A program made the position numbers and the translations under genes. Below, in pieces: positions 21,019-30,935 of a stretch of 64,000 nt of DNA. The notes beneath the pieces were generated by a model, which saw only the letters and a program-made list of their open reading frames with translations, made no database searches and was not told the origin of the DNA. The DNA comes from Liriodendron chinense. Its lineage: Eukaryota; Streptophyta; Magnoliopsida; Magnoliales; Magnoliaceae. The first letter of the stretch is position 1, and each line of letters begins with the position of its first letter. The stretch is taken from the NCBI GenBank assembly GCA_003013855.2, contig ML058452.1, positions 1,845,685 through 1,909,684 on the forward strand. Reading direction: 5' to 3'.

Positions 21019-21303
21019 AACTCGTTGCCACTGAACATTAGGAACCTGTCGCAAATCAACCATGCTCACCTAACCGGTACAACGAGGCGGCAAATCAACC
21101 ATGCACGCCAGTGGGCAAATCAACCATGCACCACTGATCCAACCGAGCAAATCAACCATGCTCAACAAGTGAAACGACCAGAACTCGTTGCCACTGAACA
21201 TTAGGAACCTGTCGCAAATCAACCATGCTCACCTAACCGGTACAGCGAGGCGGCAAATCAACCATGCACGCCAGGAGTCAAATCAACCATGCTCCTGTTC
21301 TGT
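21019..21303. repeat. Minisatellite in chromovirus LTR
   Basis: The 15-bp motif GCAAATCAACCATGC occurs about seven times (one variant has TCAAATC), within two copies of a 163-bp unit that begin AACTCGTTGCCACTGAACAT at 21,019 and 21,182. It lies in the R/U5 part of the LTR. The same array is in copy B (56,050-56,334) and in its second LTR. Confidence 0.85.
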
Positions 21304-22102
21304 CGCAGTGTATAAATGTATGTATGTCATGAGTTATGGAAGCACTCTTCAAGCATACAATGCATATCACTCAAGTCCAATCACCCCATGCATGTGTTAT
21401 TCCTTAAAAAAAATTTCTTTCCCTAAGTTATTATCAGTAAGGGAGTGTACGGACAATAATATGTAAAATATCATTAACACCACAAATACCTAGGGTCGTA
21501 TCTTGTTTGTCATCATAAATATGTAATCTAAGTCAGGTGTATTCTACAATTTCAACCTACGTAACGAGAAGGAAAGTGAGAAAAGAATCAATAAGAAAAG
21601 AAATGTTGTAAGAAGAATATTTAGAATGTAAAGGGAGATGGATCCCTTACCTAGGATCCAGACTGTGTATAATAGGAAAATGAAACCTTAAACTCAATTT
21701 AGAAAAAGGGTTGAGGGGATGGACCTATACCTAAGATCCATAGTAAAGAGACATGGAATTTGAATACTGAGAATAACACACATAAGGGAAAAGGAATTAA
21801 CAAGAAATTCTGAGATGAATCACTCACGACAGATCTAAAGATCCAATTTGAGACTGAGTCGACTCGGTTGAAACTTCTTCTTCCTTCTTCTTTCTTTCTT
21901 TCTTTCTTCTTTCTTCTTCTTTCTTCCTTCTTCTTTCTTCCTTACTTCTTTCCTTCTATGCTGGAGCAGGTGCTAGCAACAACAGTAGCAGGTTCCAGCA
22001 ACCACAGCAGCCGTGAGGTGCGGACACCTTCCCACACACTACACACCCACACTCTCTCTCTCTCTCTAGCTTTTCTCTGAAGAATGTAGGAGTGGACGGC
22101 AA

Positions 22103-22110
22103 GTTATATA
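22103..22110 (-). promoter_or_regulatory. Putative TATA box of chromovirus LTR (copy A)
   Basis: On the minus strand CTATATAACTTGCC. Transcription would run towards lower coordinates, through a GA-rich leader. The equivalent site in copy B is at 57,217-57,224. Confidence 0.5.
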
Positions 22111-23359
22111 GCTGTGCGAAACCGACGTAGTGGGTTTGCGTATCCGGGTTAAAGGAGGATTCAACTTCCACTTCTTGTAGACTACTTCACGTAGGAACCG
22201 TCGAATATGTAGGTGGGGTCCACATGAAGAGATTGGTGGAGTCGGGACCGTCCATGCAACGCAACGGACCGGATCTTGGTCTTCTTTGATTTGAACGGTG
22301 GCTTGAGGAAGGTCGGATAGACAGCTGATGAGCAAGGTATTCAAGGGGACTTCATGTGTGGGGTAGGGGATTCGAATGGACGGCTTGGATTTTACGATGG
22401 GGCCCACCCCGATGATCGCAAGGAGGCCCATTGTCGACAGCGCGCGGACGCTGTAACAGCGTCCGCTGTTTCCGCGAGCGAAGAAACGGGCGAGGCAGGG
22501 CTCTTTGGACCGCTTGATACGTGCGGTGCACGTAAGGCATGCAGGTTGACCCGAGGTGGGGGCCACCCGCTGGCCCACCAATGAACGGTGTGGATGGAGC
22601 AGGCGGACAGCGCCGTTCGCTGCCGCTGCGGACGAAAAGAAAAGAAGAAGAAGCAGACGCGAGGGTGGGATTCTTCTCCACTCTAGTTACGTGCGGTGCA
22701 CGTACGCCCACCTGGGTTCCACTTTCATGTGGGGCCCACCAGCAGTGGACCCCCAACGAACGCGTGGATGAAAACCAGCGGACAGCGTCCGCTCGCTGCC
22801 GCGTCACGAACGAAGAAGAAGAAGAAAATCTCTTCTACACTCGCGGTCAACGCGGGTTGACCGATGATTTGTGGTGCACGCGGTGCACGTGGGCCCCACC
22901 ATGATGTATATGCAGAATCCACTCCAGTCATCAGGTAGGCCACGTAATTTTAAGGTATGACGCCAAAAATGAGACAGTTCCGAAGTTAGATGGCCCACCT
23001 ATGGCCTGATTTCTGATTAGGGCTCTTGTAGGATGATCGGAGGGCTGAAATTTGACATGTATGGTTGGATCGTGTCCTAGAACTATTGTATAGAGTTTTG
23101 TACGGTAATGATCACTAGAAGTCGTGATTCCTGCAAATTGTCTTATAACTTGGGTTTAATTAATAGCCTATTTATTTTATTTTATTTTTTTTTATTTTTT
23201 TTTTATTTTATTTATTTTATATGAAAGATCATACCATAATCCTCATGAATTGTTTAATGTCAACTCATTCCTTATATCAATTATTTATTTACTTAATTAT
23301 TAAATTAAACCCTTAAATTAATTTATCGCAACTAATGGGAAAAATCAGGGTTATTACAT

Positions 23360-23376
23360 TCTACCCTCCTAAAAGA
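23360..23376 (-). other. Polypurine tract, copy A
   Basis: On the minus strand CTTTTAGGAGGGTAGAA, directly before the LTR. It is the second-strand primer site typical of LTR elements. Confidence 0.75.
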
Positions 23377-23405
23377 AAAATTTCGTCCTCGAAATTAAAC
23401 GTACC

Positions 23406-24443
23406 TCAAAATAATTCTGGATATTTCTCTCGAATTTCATCTTCACGCTCCCAAGAAGCTTCTTCCACTTCGTGATTACTCCACTGCACCTTCACCAGTG
23501 GAATCGTCTTGGTACGAAGTACTTGTTCCTTTCTGTCTAGAATTTTAACTGGCTTCTCAATGTATGTAGTATCTTCTCGAATTTCCAAAGGCTGCCAGTC
23601 GATGACGTGAGAGACATCTTGTTCATACTTTCGCAACATGGAAACATGAAAAACATTATGAATACTCGATAACTGAGGAGGTAACGCCAGTCTGTATGCC
23701 ACAACGCCAACTTTAGCTAACACTTCAAATGGTCCAATATATCTCGGAGCTAACTTTCCCTTCTTTCCAAATCGCATGACTCCTTTCATTGGAGAAACTT
23801 TCAAAAATACGTGATCGCCCACGAAGAATTCCAATTCCTTCCTTCGATTATCTGCATAACTCTTCTGTCGGCTTTGGGCGACACGGATACGTTCCTTTAT
23901 AATCGCAATCTTCTCAGAAGTCTGTTGTACAAGTTCAGGTCCTAATAAAGCTTTCTCACCCACTTCTGTCCAACAGCTAGGGGATCTACAAGGTCTACCA
24001 TAAAGTGCTTCAAACGGTGCCATACCGATAGTTGACTGGTAACTATTATTATAGGCAAACTCTATCAGAGGAAGATAGTCGTCCCAATTACCCTTGAAAT
24101 CGATAGCACAGCACCTAAGCATGTCTTCTAATATTTGATTCACTCTTTCCGTCTGGCCATCAGTCTGTGGATGAAAGGCGGTACTGTAATCTAGTTTAGT
24201 CCCCAATGCCGCTTGCAGCCCCTTCCAGAATCGAGAGACAAATCTAGGGTCACGATCGGAAACAATCGAAACGGGCACCCCATGAAGTCTCACGATCTCC
24301 TTGATGTACAACTTACTCAGCTCTTCTAATGAGTTATTCATTCGCACTGGTAGAAAATGAGCTGACTTAGTTAGCCTGTCTACAATCACCCATACAGCAT
24401 CATGATTTCTCCCTGACCTGGGCAGACCCACAACAAAATCCAT
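23406..24443 (-). pseudogene. Truncated pol: integrase core to chromodomain (copy A)
   Basis: 345 codons identical in reading to the last 345 of the pol frame in copy B. It begins at MDFVVG, which holds the first catalytic Asp of the integrase core. It continues through VSDRDPRF (second Asp) and QTERVNQ (Glu), spaced as D,D(35)E. It then has a GPF/Y module and ends in a chromodomain-like segment (KVQWSNHEVEEASWE). Everything upstream of the core, including the zinc-binding domain, RNase H and RT, is missing, so no functional polyprotein can be made. The start Met is simply the first in the remaining fragment. Confidence 0.9.
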
Positions 24444-24447
24444 GGAT

Positions 24448-26198
24448 GGCCAATTGAGGTAACTTTAGTGGCTAACACAATAAGCTTCAATCCCACTTCC
24501 AGACGCAAGGATTGCTACGTGGTTCTGCCCACAACGAACCATATTACAAAAGTTCTGATTTGGCCAAAATATGATTGATGTTGATCGCCTAAAATCTCAA
24601 ATACTTACTACAGTGATGGTTGGATTAAATTCTTTAATTATCAACTCTGAATATCAATAAAAAGATATGGGTAATGGCCTTATTTTGGGTCAAATCAAAG
24701 TAATATATAATCCAAATTTACTGAATCACCAGGGCCGCCTTATAAAACCTACCAACCATCAATTACTTTATTTAGTTTTACTTAAATTGATGGCCCAAGT
24801 AAAATTAAAGTGGGCCACACAAGGTCCAGAGAATGAATGGACAATATGCATTGAGATTTGGCTCAGACAAGCATTCAATGGGCCCTAAACTGGGCTGGAT
24901 TCAGCAGAGCATGGGCTAAAAAATGGCTCAAAACCATTCAACAAATGGGCCCAAAATGGTCATCAAGGTGGACCCTAAAGTAGGGCCCAAGATGTGCATA
25001 AACGAGCCTAAAAAACAGGCCCATTACCTGCTAGAAACAAGCCCAGGAGAGTCCATGTGATGGACCCAATAGACAGTTCAATAGCCCATTAGGCAGGCCC
25101 AAAACGCGGGCCCTGATCCAACTGGAAACGGACCCAATACAGGCCTAGCCAAATGGATTGGGCCTGTCGGGTCTGGCGATTGTAATGGGCCTGATCACTA
25201 GCTGGGCATGTCTCAGCCCGCTCGTCACCAAAAAACAACAATATGCTGTGATGCCCAAAACAACAACAATCCCAAACGCCAACCCTAACCACACTGCAAT
25301 GTTCCAGGGTGGAGACCCTGGCCGCCGTCACCACGCAAAGCCCTAGCAATAGCAACATCTCCACCGCAGCCGAGCTTACAGCCACCAGCGACTGGCAGCC
25401 GAAAAATCATGGCTGCTGTCATGCATTCACTAAGCCGACACCGATCGGGTCAATCTCTATCCCTCGCCGTCAGCCATTGTCATCCGATCTCCATCGTCAC
25501 AAAAAAACCCCAACTGCCGCTGGAGAGGACGACCACCGCTGGCCCTGACTGCTGCCGAATTCGGCTACCGCTGAAGAAGAAGATGAGCAGGGGCGGCTGG
25601 TTTTCATGGCTGCAGCGGCTCTAGCCGATGCGACCAAAATCGGAAAAGGGTTCGATAGATAATGGCAGCTGCGATCGTTTGCACAGATCAACGGCTATGG
25701 GTTGGTTGTTACTTCAATGCCGATCTCAAAGGTGGGGTTTTTTTTTTTATTACTGTAGAAATTAGGGTCGTCGGACTCACTAACAGCCGCTGCCGGTCCC
25801 TGATGGAGGTGCCTGCGGTTGGAAGCCCCAAATCGCGACAACAGAATCCACGACCGCCGCTGGTCAGATCTGATCCGACACGTTAGTCGCACAACGACTG
25901 TTGATCAGATCTGATGAGATTGGGCTTCCTCCATAGTTGCCAGGCATCAACAGTCGCCGACAATGGCCAGCAACCATCGACAGTGGTGGTGCGTCGTCAG
26001 CTGGTCCTGGCAAACATGGTGGGATCTAACCACGACCACAGAGGCCCTGATCACGAAGCCTCAAAACTGACTGCCGAAATTTGGTTCGGTGGGCAGTTCA
26101 TCATGGGTCCCAGAGAGATCCGAAATCTGGATCACCGTACAATGAACAATAAAAAAAAAATTCACAAAAACTGATGCATAGGTAGCTTTGATACCAAC
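24448..26198. other. Interior of the inverted-LTR element, unassigned
   Basis: 24,448-25,090 is AT-rich, with several TGGGCC-type motifs. 25,090-26,060 is GC-rich, with many CCG/GCC triplets and short frames on both strands (at most 98 codons) that share no domain I know. Next to the right LTR the sequence reads, on the minus strand, as the leader after the primer site. It could be the non-coding interior of a large retrotransposon derivative or captured host sequence. No function is assigned. Confidence 0.5.
26184..26198 (-). other. Primer binding site, right (initiator Met tRNA)
   Basis: On the minus strand GTTGGTATCAAAGCT follows the right LTR. It differs from the left site by one base (A for G). 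Confidence 0.7.
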
Positions 26199-26656
26199 TG
26201 TGAAACTAAAACTTAATGCGGAATAATTGGATCGTCTATGCATCGAATAATGGAGATTCCATACTGTAATCTTAAAGCCATACCTGATTGGGAAGACATT
26301 CCCGATGCCATCGTGTTGCCGAGAAAAACTCTTGGTCTTCCGCACCTTACACCTTTAGGAGAATCACTCAATGGGACTAGGGTTTTCTCTTGTATGTTGG
26401 TGAGGGGACCTATTTATAGGAAAGAGGGCCAGAGAAGCTTACCCATCACACTTCTCTCCTCTAGGGTCTCCACACCGTAGGTTTCCATATCTGGCTTAAT
26501 AACCGCGTATAGGGAACACGGTTTAAGCGTCCTGCCCCAAACCTATTTGCAATGATCACAACTGTAGTGGGGCCCATTGAATCGCTAAATCTGAATAATC
26601 CAACGGTCATGATCTAAACCGATGATCATGTGTGGCCCACCTAATGGAGTCTTACA
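26199..26656 (-). mobile_element. LTR (458 bp) of the inverted-LTR element, right
   Basis: On the minus strand it starts TGTAAGACTCCATTAGG and ends AGTTTCACA. It has high identity with the left LTR, with scattered substitutions. The TATA box is CTATAAATAG. It is followed on the plus strand by AATCA (26,657-26,661). Confidence 0.75.
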
Positions 26657-26892
26657 AATCATCCCATTTTTCAGATTTTTTTGGGCCTGTGTCTAAAAAA
26701 CATTTAGATTTGTGATGGGGTGAATTTAAACTTATATCTGACCCGAAGCCGATACCTATATGAATTTTTGGATAAAAAATAGATATGACTATGTATAAGT
26801 GAATCGGACGTGGATAACACCTTTTGGATCCGACTCCCATTTTCGGACTTGGAGCCTGATACAATTGAGAGCCCCACCACATGTACAGGCAC

Positions 26893-27441
26893 GGATTAGC
26901 TGCTGACATGTTGAGTAGCGAACATTGCTACTGAAGTGACGTCACCGTGGCATGTGGGCCTCAGCATGATGTATGTGTTATATCTACACCGTTCATTAAG
27001 TTGGAGAGATCATTTTAAGGCATGAGTCAGAGAATGTGGTTGATCCAAGGCTCAAGTGGACCCCACCACGGAAAACAGTGGGGACAGTGACATCCACTGT
27101 TGAAAACTTCTTAGGGGCCACAGAAGTTTTTGATCAAGCTGATATTTGTGTTTTCCCTTCCTCCATATCTTTGTGAACTTATTAACAGGTTGGATCTCAA
27201 ATAAACATCATGGTGGGCCTAAGAAGTTTTCAATGGTGGATGTCACTGTCCCCACTGTTTTCTGTGGTGAGGTTCACTTGAGCTTTGGATCTGCCTCATT
27301 ATTTGAGTCATGCCTTAAAATGATCTCTCCAACTGAATGGACGGTGTGGATACAATACAAACATAATGCTGAGGCCCACGTGCCATGGTGACGTCACTTC
27401 AGTAGCAATGTGCGCTACTTAGCCTGTCAGTAGCTAATCCG
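26893..27441. mobile_element. Near-symmetrical fold-back element, about 550 bp
   Basis: Left arm: CGGATTAGCTGCTGACATG, then GCTACTGAAGTGACGTCACC and GTGGGCCTCAGCATGATGTA. Right arm: the inverse of each block in reverse order, ending CAGTAGCTAATCCG. It is absent from unit 1 at about 5,225-5,240 (CACATATACAGCC uninterrupted). Flanking GTACAGGC and ATACAGGC look like an 8-9 bp target duplication. Confidence 0.85.
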
Positions 27442-27477
27442 CGTCCCACATATACAGGCTGTTGCATCAGGACACGA

Positions 27478-27660
27478 GCAGTCCCACCCTCGGACGCGAC
27501 TTAGCTGCGAAGCAATGTGAGTGGGACCCTGAGCATGGCCCACCTCAATGTATGCGTTGTATATCTACGCCGTCCATCTGTTTTGCCAAATCATTTTATG
27601 ATAAGGGCTGAAAAAGGAAGTTGATCCAAATCACAGGTGGACCACACCACGTACCTAGTG
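27478..27660. mobile_element. Half of a fold-back element (unit 2)
   Basis: Paralogue of 5,255-5,445. Confidence 0.45.
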
Positions 27661-28392
27661 GTGTTGGGTTTACCACCCACCCGGCGACCCCATGCCATGC
27701 ACCTGGCAAAAGGAAGAATCGTAATCCTGAACCCTGCTGCAAAGGACGGATGCATTCCGGTCCGTACAAGTGGAGGGACAGATCTTTGATCCTGACCGTT
27801 GAATTCATGAGCTGACTGTAAGGTGATGGATGGTGCAAGAATCTTCCATTTTATAACATCCCGGTTGTCCATCCTTTGGCCATGTATCTTTTAGCGGTAT
27901 TTTTGTATGACACTATTCCAAAGGTTAGGAAGTACTAATGTGGAAAATTACCTGGAAATTTTCGAAGGAAGGGATCATTAGATCAAGGGCGCAGATCACT
28001 CAACTAATGGCCATTTTTTAGGTGATCCAGACGCATTGATATGGTGGGCCTTTCGTTGGACAATGATCTATAACATTTTTAAAACTGAAAGCATTGCGCG
28101 GCGTATATTTATTTGGAATTTGGGACTATTGATATGCATTTTCTTAACCGTTCATTTGTTGGCCATCTGATCCAAGGGGTTAAAATAGTCTATAATTTGG
28201 AAGATTTTTGTTGGCAGATTACTTCATATTACGGTTGGGATCGATGGCCCCAACAAATTGTGGGTGGGGACCTAATTATGGGGCCCACCTCATGTATGCG
28301 TTGCGTTGTATATCTATGCCGTTCATCCATTTTTCCAACCATGGGAAACACAAACATCGGGAGATGACAATTCATATAAAAATCTTAAGTGT

Positions 28393-28858
28393 ACTGAGTA
28401 AACTCTGCGGGGTCCACCGTGATTTATGTATTCCATCCACTCCGTTCATCCATTTTAATTGATAATTTTATGTCTTGAAACAAAAAATGAAACATATAAA
28501 AATCTTAACTGGACCACACCACAGGAAACAATGTGAATTGCACCTGTACCGTTGAAATATTATTGGGGGCCGTGGATGTTTTTGGATCAAGCTGATATTT
28601 GTTTTTTTCCCTTCATTAATGTCTGTGTGATATTTTGAACAGGTTGGCTGACAAATAAACATCACTGCAAGCCCTTGGAATGTTGAAACGGTGGAAATCA
28701 TTATACCCACTGTTTCTTGTTGTACGGTCCACCTGAGTTTTGGATATGCTTTAATTTTGGTTTCAACCTATTAAATGATCTGAAAAATCGGATGGACGGT
28801 GTAGATAAACTATATACATTTACAGTGGGCCCAACTGAGTTTAGTCAGTACGATAAGA
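28393..28858. mobile_element. Fold-back element (CTGAGTAAACTC ends), unit 2
   Basis: Paralogue of 6,134-6,599, with both ends present. Confidence 0.7.
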
Positions 28859-28903
28859 GGCACTGAGTTACTCACGACGCAAGACAACTGCAGCCGTAGG
28901 TAT

Positions 28904-29230
28904 TTGATACTCTGGCAGTGTACGAAGTACTATACACAGGAACTTGTAATTTTACACGTGTCACATACAGAACTCAAGTTAACCATCCAAAGGAAATTTA
29001 GGTGTGTTATAAATCTAAGACTATACCATTCGTTGAATTCAATCTATTGATTGATTTTCATGCGTCCAATAGCTATAACAAAAAATCGACTATGTAATTA
29101 AGCCAATGTTTTCAAATAAACCATCCCAAGTGGGCTCCACTATTTGGGCGGTTTAATTTTAGTTAAAATTACTTCACATGTAAAGTTCGCCGGTACCAGA
29201 GTACCAAGTATCACAGTGCCAGAGTATCAA
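28904..29230. mobile_element. TIR element 'TACTCTGGCA', unit 2
   Basis: Paralogue of 6,645-6,971. The termini are TTGATACTCTGGCAGTGT and CCAGAGTATCAA. Confidence 0.65.
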
Positions 29231-29295
29231 AGTTTTTTTCTTGGTCTTTCATTTTTTTTTTTTTTTTAATTTCGATGTTCTTGTTTGGAGAGGCG

Positions 29296-29925
29296 GATTG
29301 TGGGGCCCACCGTGACATATGTATCATTATCGACGCCGTTCAACCCGTTTACCAGCTCATTTATAAGTCATGAAGCCAAAATTGAAGTATATCCAAAGAT
29401 AAAGTGGACCATATCACATAAAAAAGTGGGGATAATGATGTCCGCAGTTAAAACCTTCCTAGGGCCCACAGGGATGTTTATTTGTTGAGTCCAGACCCTC
29501 TGTTGAAACCAAGCAGTGAAACTCTGCTCGTGACTTCCCTGATTGGTTCAGATCAGCCTGACTGTGTTAGAGCTGAGCTGCTCTGACACAGTCAGGATGA
29601 GGTGGACCAATCAGAGCAGCCGAAGCAGAGGTTCTCTGCTCGGTTTCAACAGAGGATCCAGATTCTTCTTTGTTATCTAATCTGTTCACGAGGTCACACA
29701 GACATGAATGAAGTGAAAACACAAATATCAGCTTGATTTAAAGCTTTTGTGGCCCTACAAAGTTTTCAATGGTAGGCGATGAATTCTCATAATTTCCTGT
29801 GTATTGCTCACTTGAGCTTTCAAATATACTTTAATTTTGAGCTCATTGGCTAAAATAAGCAGGAAAAATGGATGGACAGCGCCGATAAAATCCATACAAC
29901 ATGGTGGGCCCCACAGAGTTTACTC
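29296..29925. mobile_element. Fold-back element with nested MITE, unit 2
   Basis: Both arms are present (TTGTGGGGCCCACCGTGACA left, CATGGTGGGCCCCACAGAG right), unlike the unit 1 copy. The MITE at 29,487-29,665 is inserted in its central part. Confidence 0.7.
29487..29665. mobile_element. 179-bp MITE with 9-bp target duplication
   Basis: The left end is GAGTCCAGACCCTCTGTTGA and the right end the inverse of GAATCTGGATCCTCTGTTGA, giving imperfect terminal inverted repeats of about 45 bp. The flanks TTATTTGTT (29,478-29,486) and TTCTTTGTT (29,666-29,674) are a 9-bp duplication with one mismatch. The empty site, a single TTATTTGTT, is at 7,128-7,136. The 9-bp duplication is typical of Mutator-like elements. 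Confidence 0.85.
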
Positions 29926-30179
29926 AGGTGGGTTACTCCACAATCGGCCACCCTTGCTTGGAGGAGGGGTGAATTCTAGAAGATGCGGAACGCTATTGAT
30001 GACGTCCCACGCCAAAAGCCTACCTTGTGCAATGACGAAAGGCTGCAGTGTCAACACTGGGTCCTTGACACGTCCCACATGTGACAAGGTTACATGCACG
30101 TGGGACATCTGAGCCATCAGCAGGGGATCGGATTGCCTGTGACCCCGGGTAGAGAGATATCTCTGTGCCCGGGGCTGTG

Positions 30180-30510
30180 TGGGGTCCACAGAGATGTGGG
30201 TGACAAATCCAGTACGTCCATCTGTTTCTAAAGACAAAAAATAGGATTGTATTCTAAAAGTCAGGCAGATAAACTCAGGTGGGCCACACCAACAAAACAG
30301 TGGGAACACCAATGTCCACAATTGGAACCTTCTTGGAGTTGAGCATGATGTTTATATGCCATCCAAACCGTTCATAGAATTATTAACACTAAGATAAATT
30401 GTAGGAGCAAATACCATCCTGATACAAAACTTGGCCCACTAGAGTCTTGGATGTGCATGATTTTTAGAATCATGTCCTATCATGGTCTTTCAAAATAGAT
30501 GGATGTAGTG
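30180..30510. mobile_element. Fold-back element fragment, unit 2
   Basis: Paralogue of 7,650-7,960, with GGGGTCCACAGAGATGTGGG at its left. Confidence 0.45.
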
Positions 30511-30574
30511 GATTTGTCTTGGACATCTCCATGGGCCCTACACATCTTCGGGCACAAAGATATCTCTGTACCAA

Positions 30575-30739
30575 ATTTGGATTCTCTGTTTGAGCCAAGT
30601 AGAGAACCCCTGCTGCCCGCCGACCTGATTGGTCTAGGTCAGCCTGATGCGGCGCTGACATCGTCAAACTGATGTGGACCAATCAAAGAGACGTAAAGCA
30701 AGGTTTCTCTACTCGACTCAAGCAGAGGAGCTAGACTCC
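30575..30739. mobile_element. 165-bp MITE related to the 179-bp MITE
   Basis: The ends ATTTGGATTCTCTGTTTGAG and the inverse of GGAGTCTAGCTCCTCTGCTT form imperfect inverted repeats resembling those at 29,487-29,665. The flanks CTGTACCAA and CTGTACCAG are a 9-bp duplication with one mismatch. The unit 1 copy (8,032-8,117) has lost its middle. Confidence 0.65.
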
Positions 30740-30935
30740 CTGTACCAGGGGTCACAGGTAATCCGTTCCTATTAGAGAGGGTGGAAGACTGTGATGATGA
30801 CCTCAAGCGTGTATAAAGCCAATCCACTCACCAGCTAGCCCCCACTCATCCTAGCAAATGGACCCTTCTAAAGAAAATCACCAACCGCCTGTATTAAATG
30901 TAAACATATGACCCACTCTTTGAGTGGACGAGCTC

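Larger units (their letters stand above)
20459..23359 (-). mobile_element. 3' LTR of chromovirus copy A (2,901 bp)
   Basis: On the minus strand it starts TGTAATAACCC and ends GGGCGTGACA. A polypurine tract precedes it (23,360-23,376). The TATA box is near 22,103-22,110. It differs from copy B's LTR by a shorter TC repeat and a few one-base changes, so the two are recent relatives. Frames of up to 171 codons within it (for example 22,066-22,581) occur unchanged in copy B because the LTR is the same, and have no recognised domain. Confidence 0.9.
20459..24447 (-). mobile_element. Chromovirus (Ty3/Gypsy) copy A, truncated
   Basis: A 3' LTR (20,459-23,359) plus the 3' end of pol (integrase core to chromodomain), nearly identical to copy B at 55,490-64,000. 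Homology to B stops at 24,447, immediately after the start of the integrase core. The rest of the element (gag, protease, RT, RNase H, 5' LTR) is absent. It is nested 85 bp inside the inverted-LTR element. Confidence 0.9.
19908..26656. mobile_element. Retroelement with LTRs in inverted orientation
   Basis: The left LTR (19,908-20,373, plus) and right LTR (26,199-26,656, minus) are inverted copies of each other. Both start TGTAAGACTCC at the outer edge, end TTTCACA at the inner edge, and are followed inwards by a GTTGGTATCA(G/A)AGC primer site. The outer ends are bordered by AATCA duplications. An ordinary LTR element has direct LTRs and one primer site. The interior holds a truncated Gypsy element (20,459-24,447) and about 1.75 kb of unassigned sequence. 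Confidence 0.75.

Noticed and set aside
22066..22904. Open frames of 121, 151 and 171 codons repeated at 57,180-57,982
   Set aside because: They are repeated only because the LTR is repeated. They overlap on both strands, show GC-rich and microsatellite-linked composition, and have no domain.
25089..25890. Small secreted or membrane protein genes in the GC-rich part
   Set aside because: Frames of 60-98 codons are open on both strands in GC-rich sequence inside a retroelement. No signal peptide plus domain combination, splice pattern or family is recognised.
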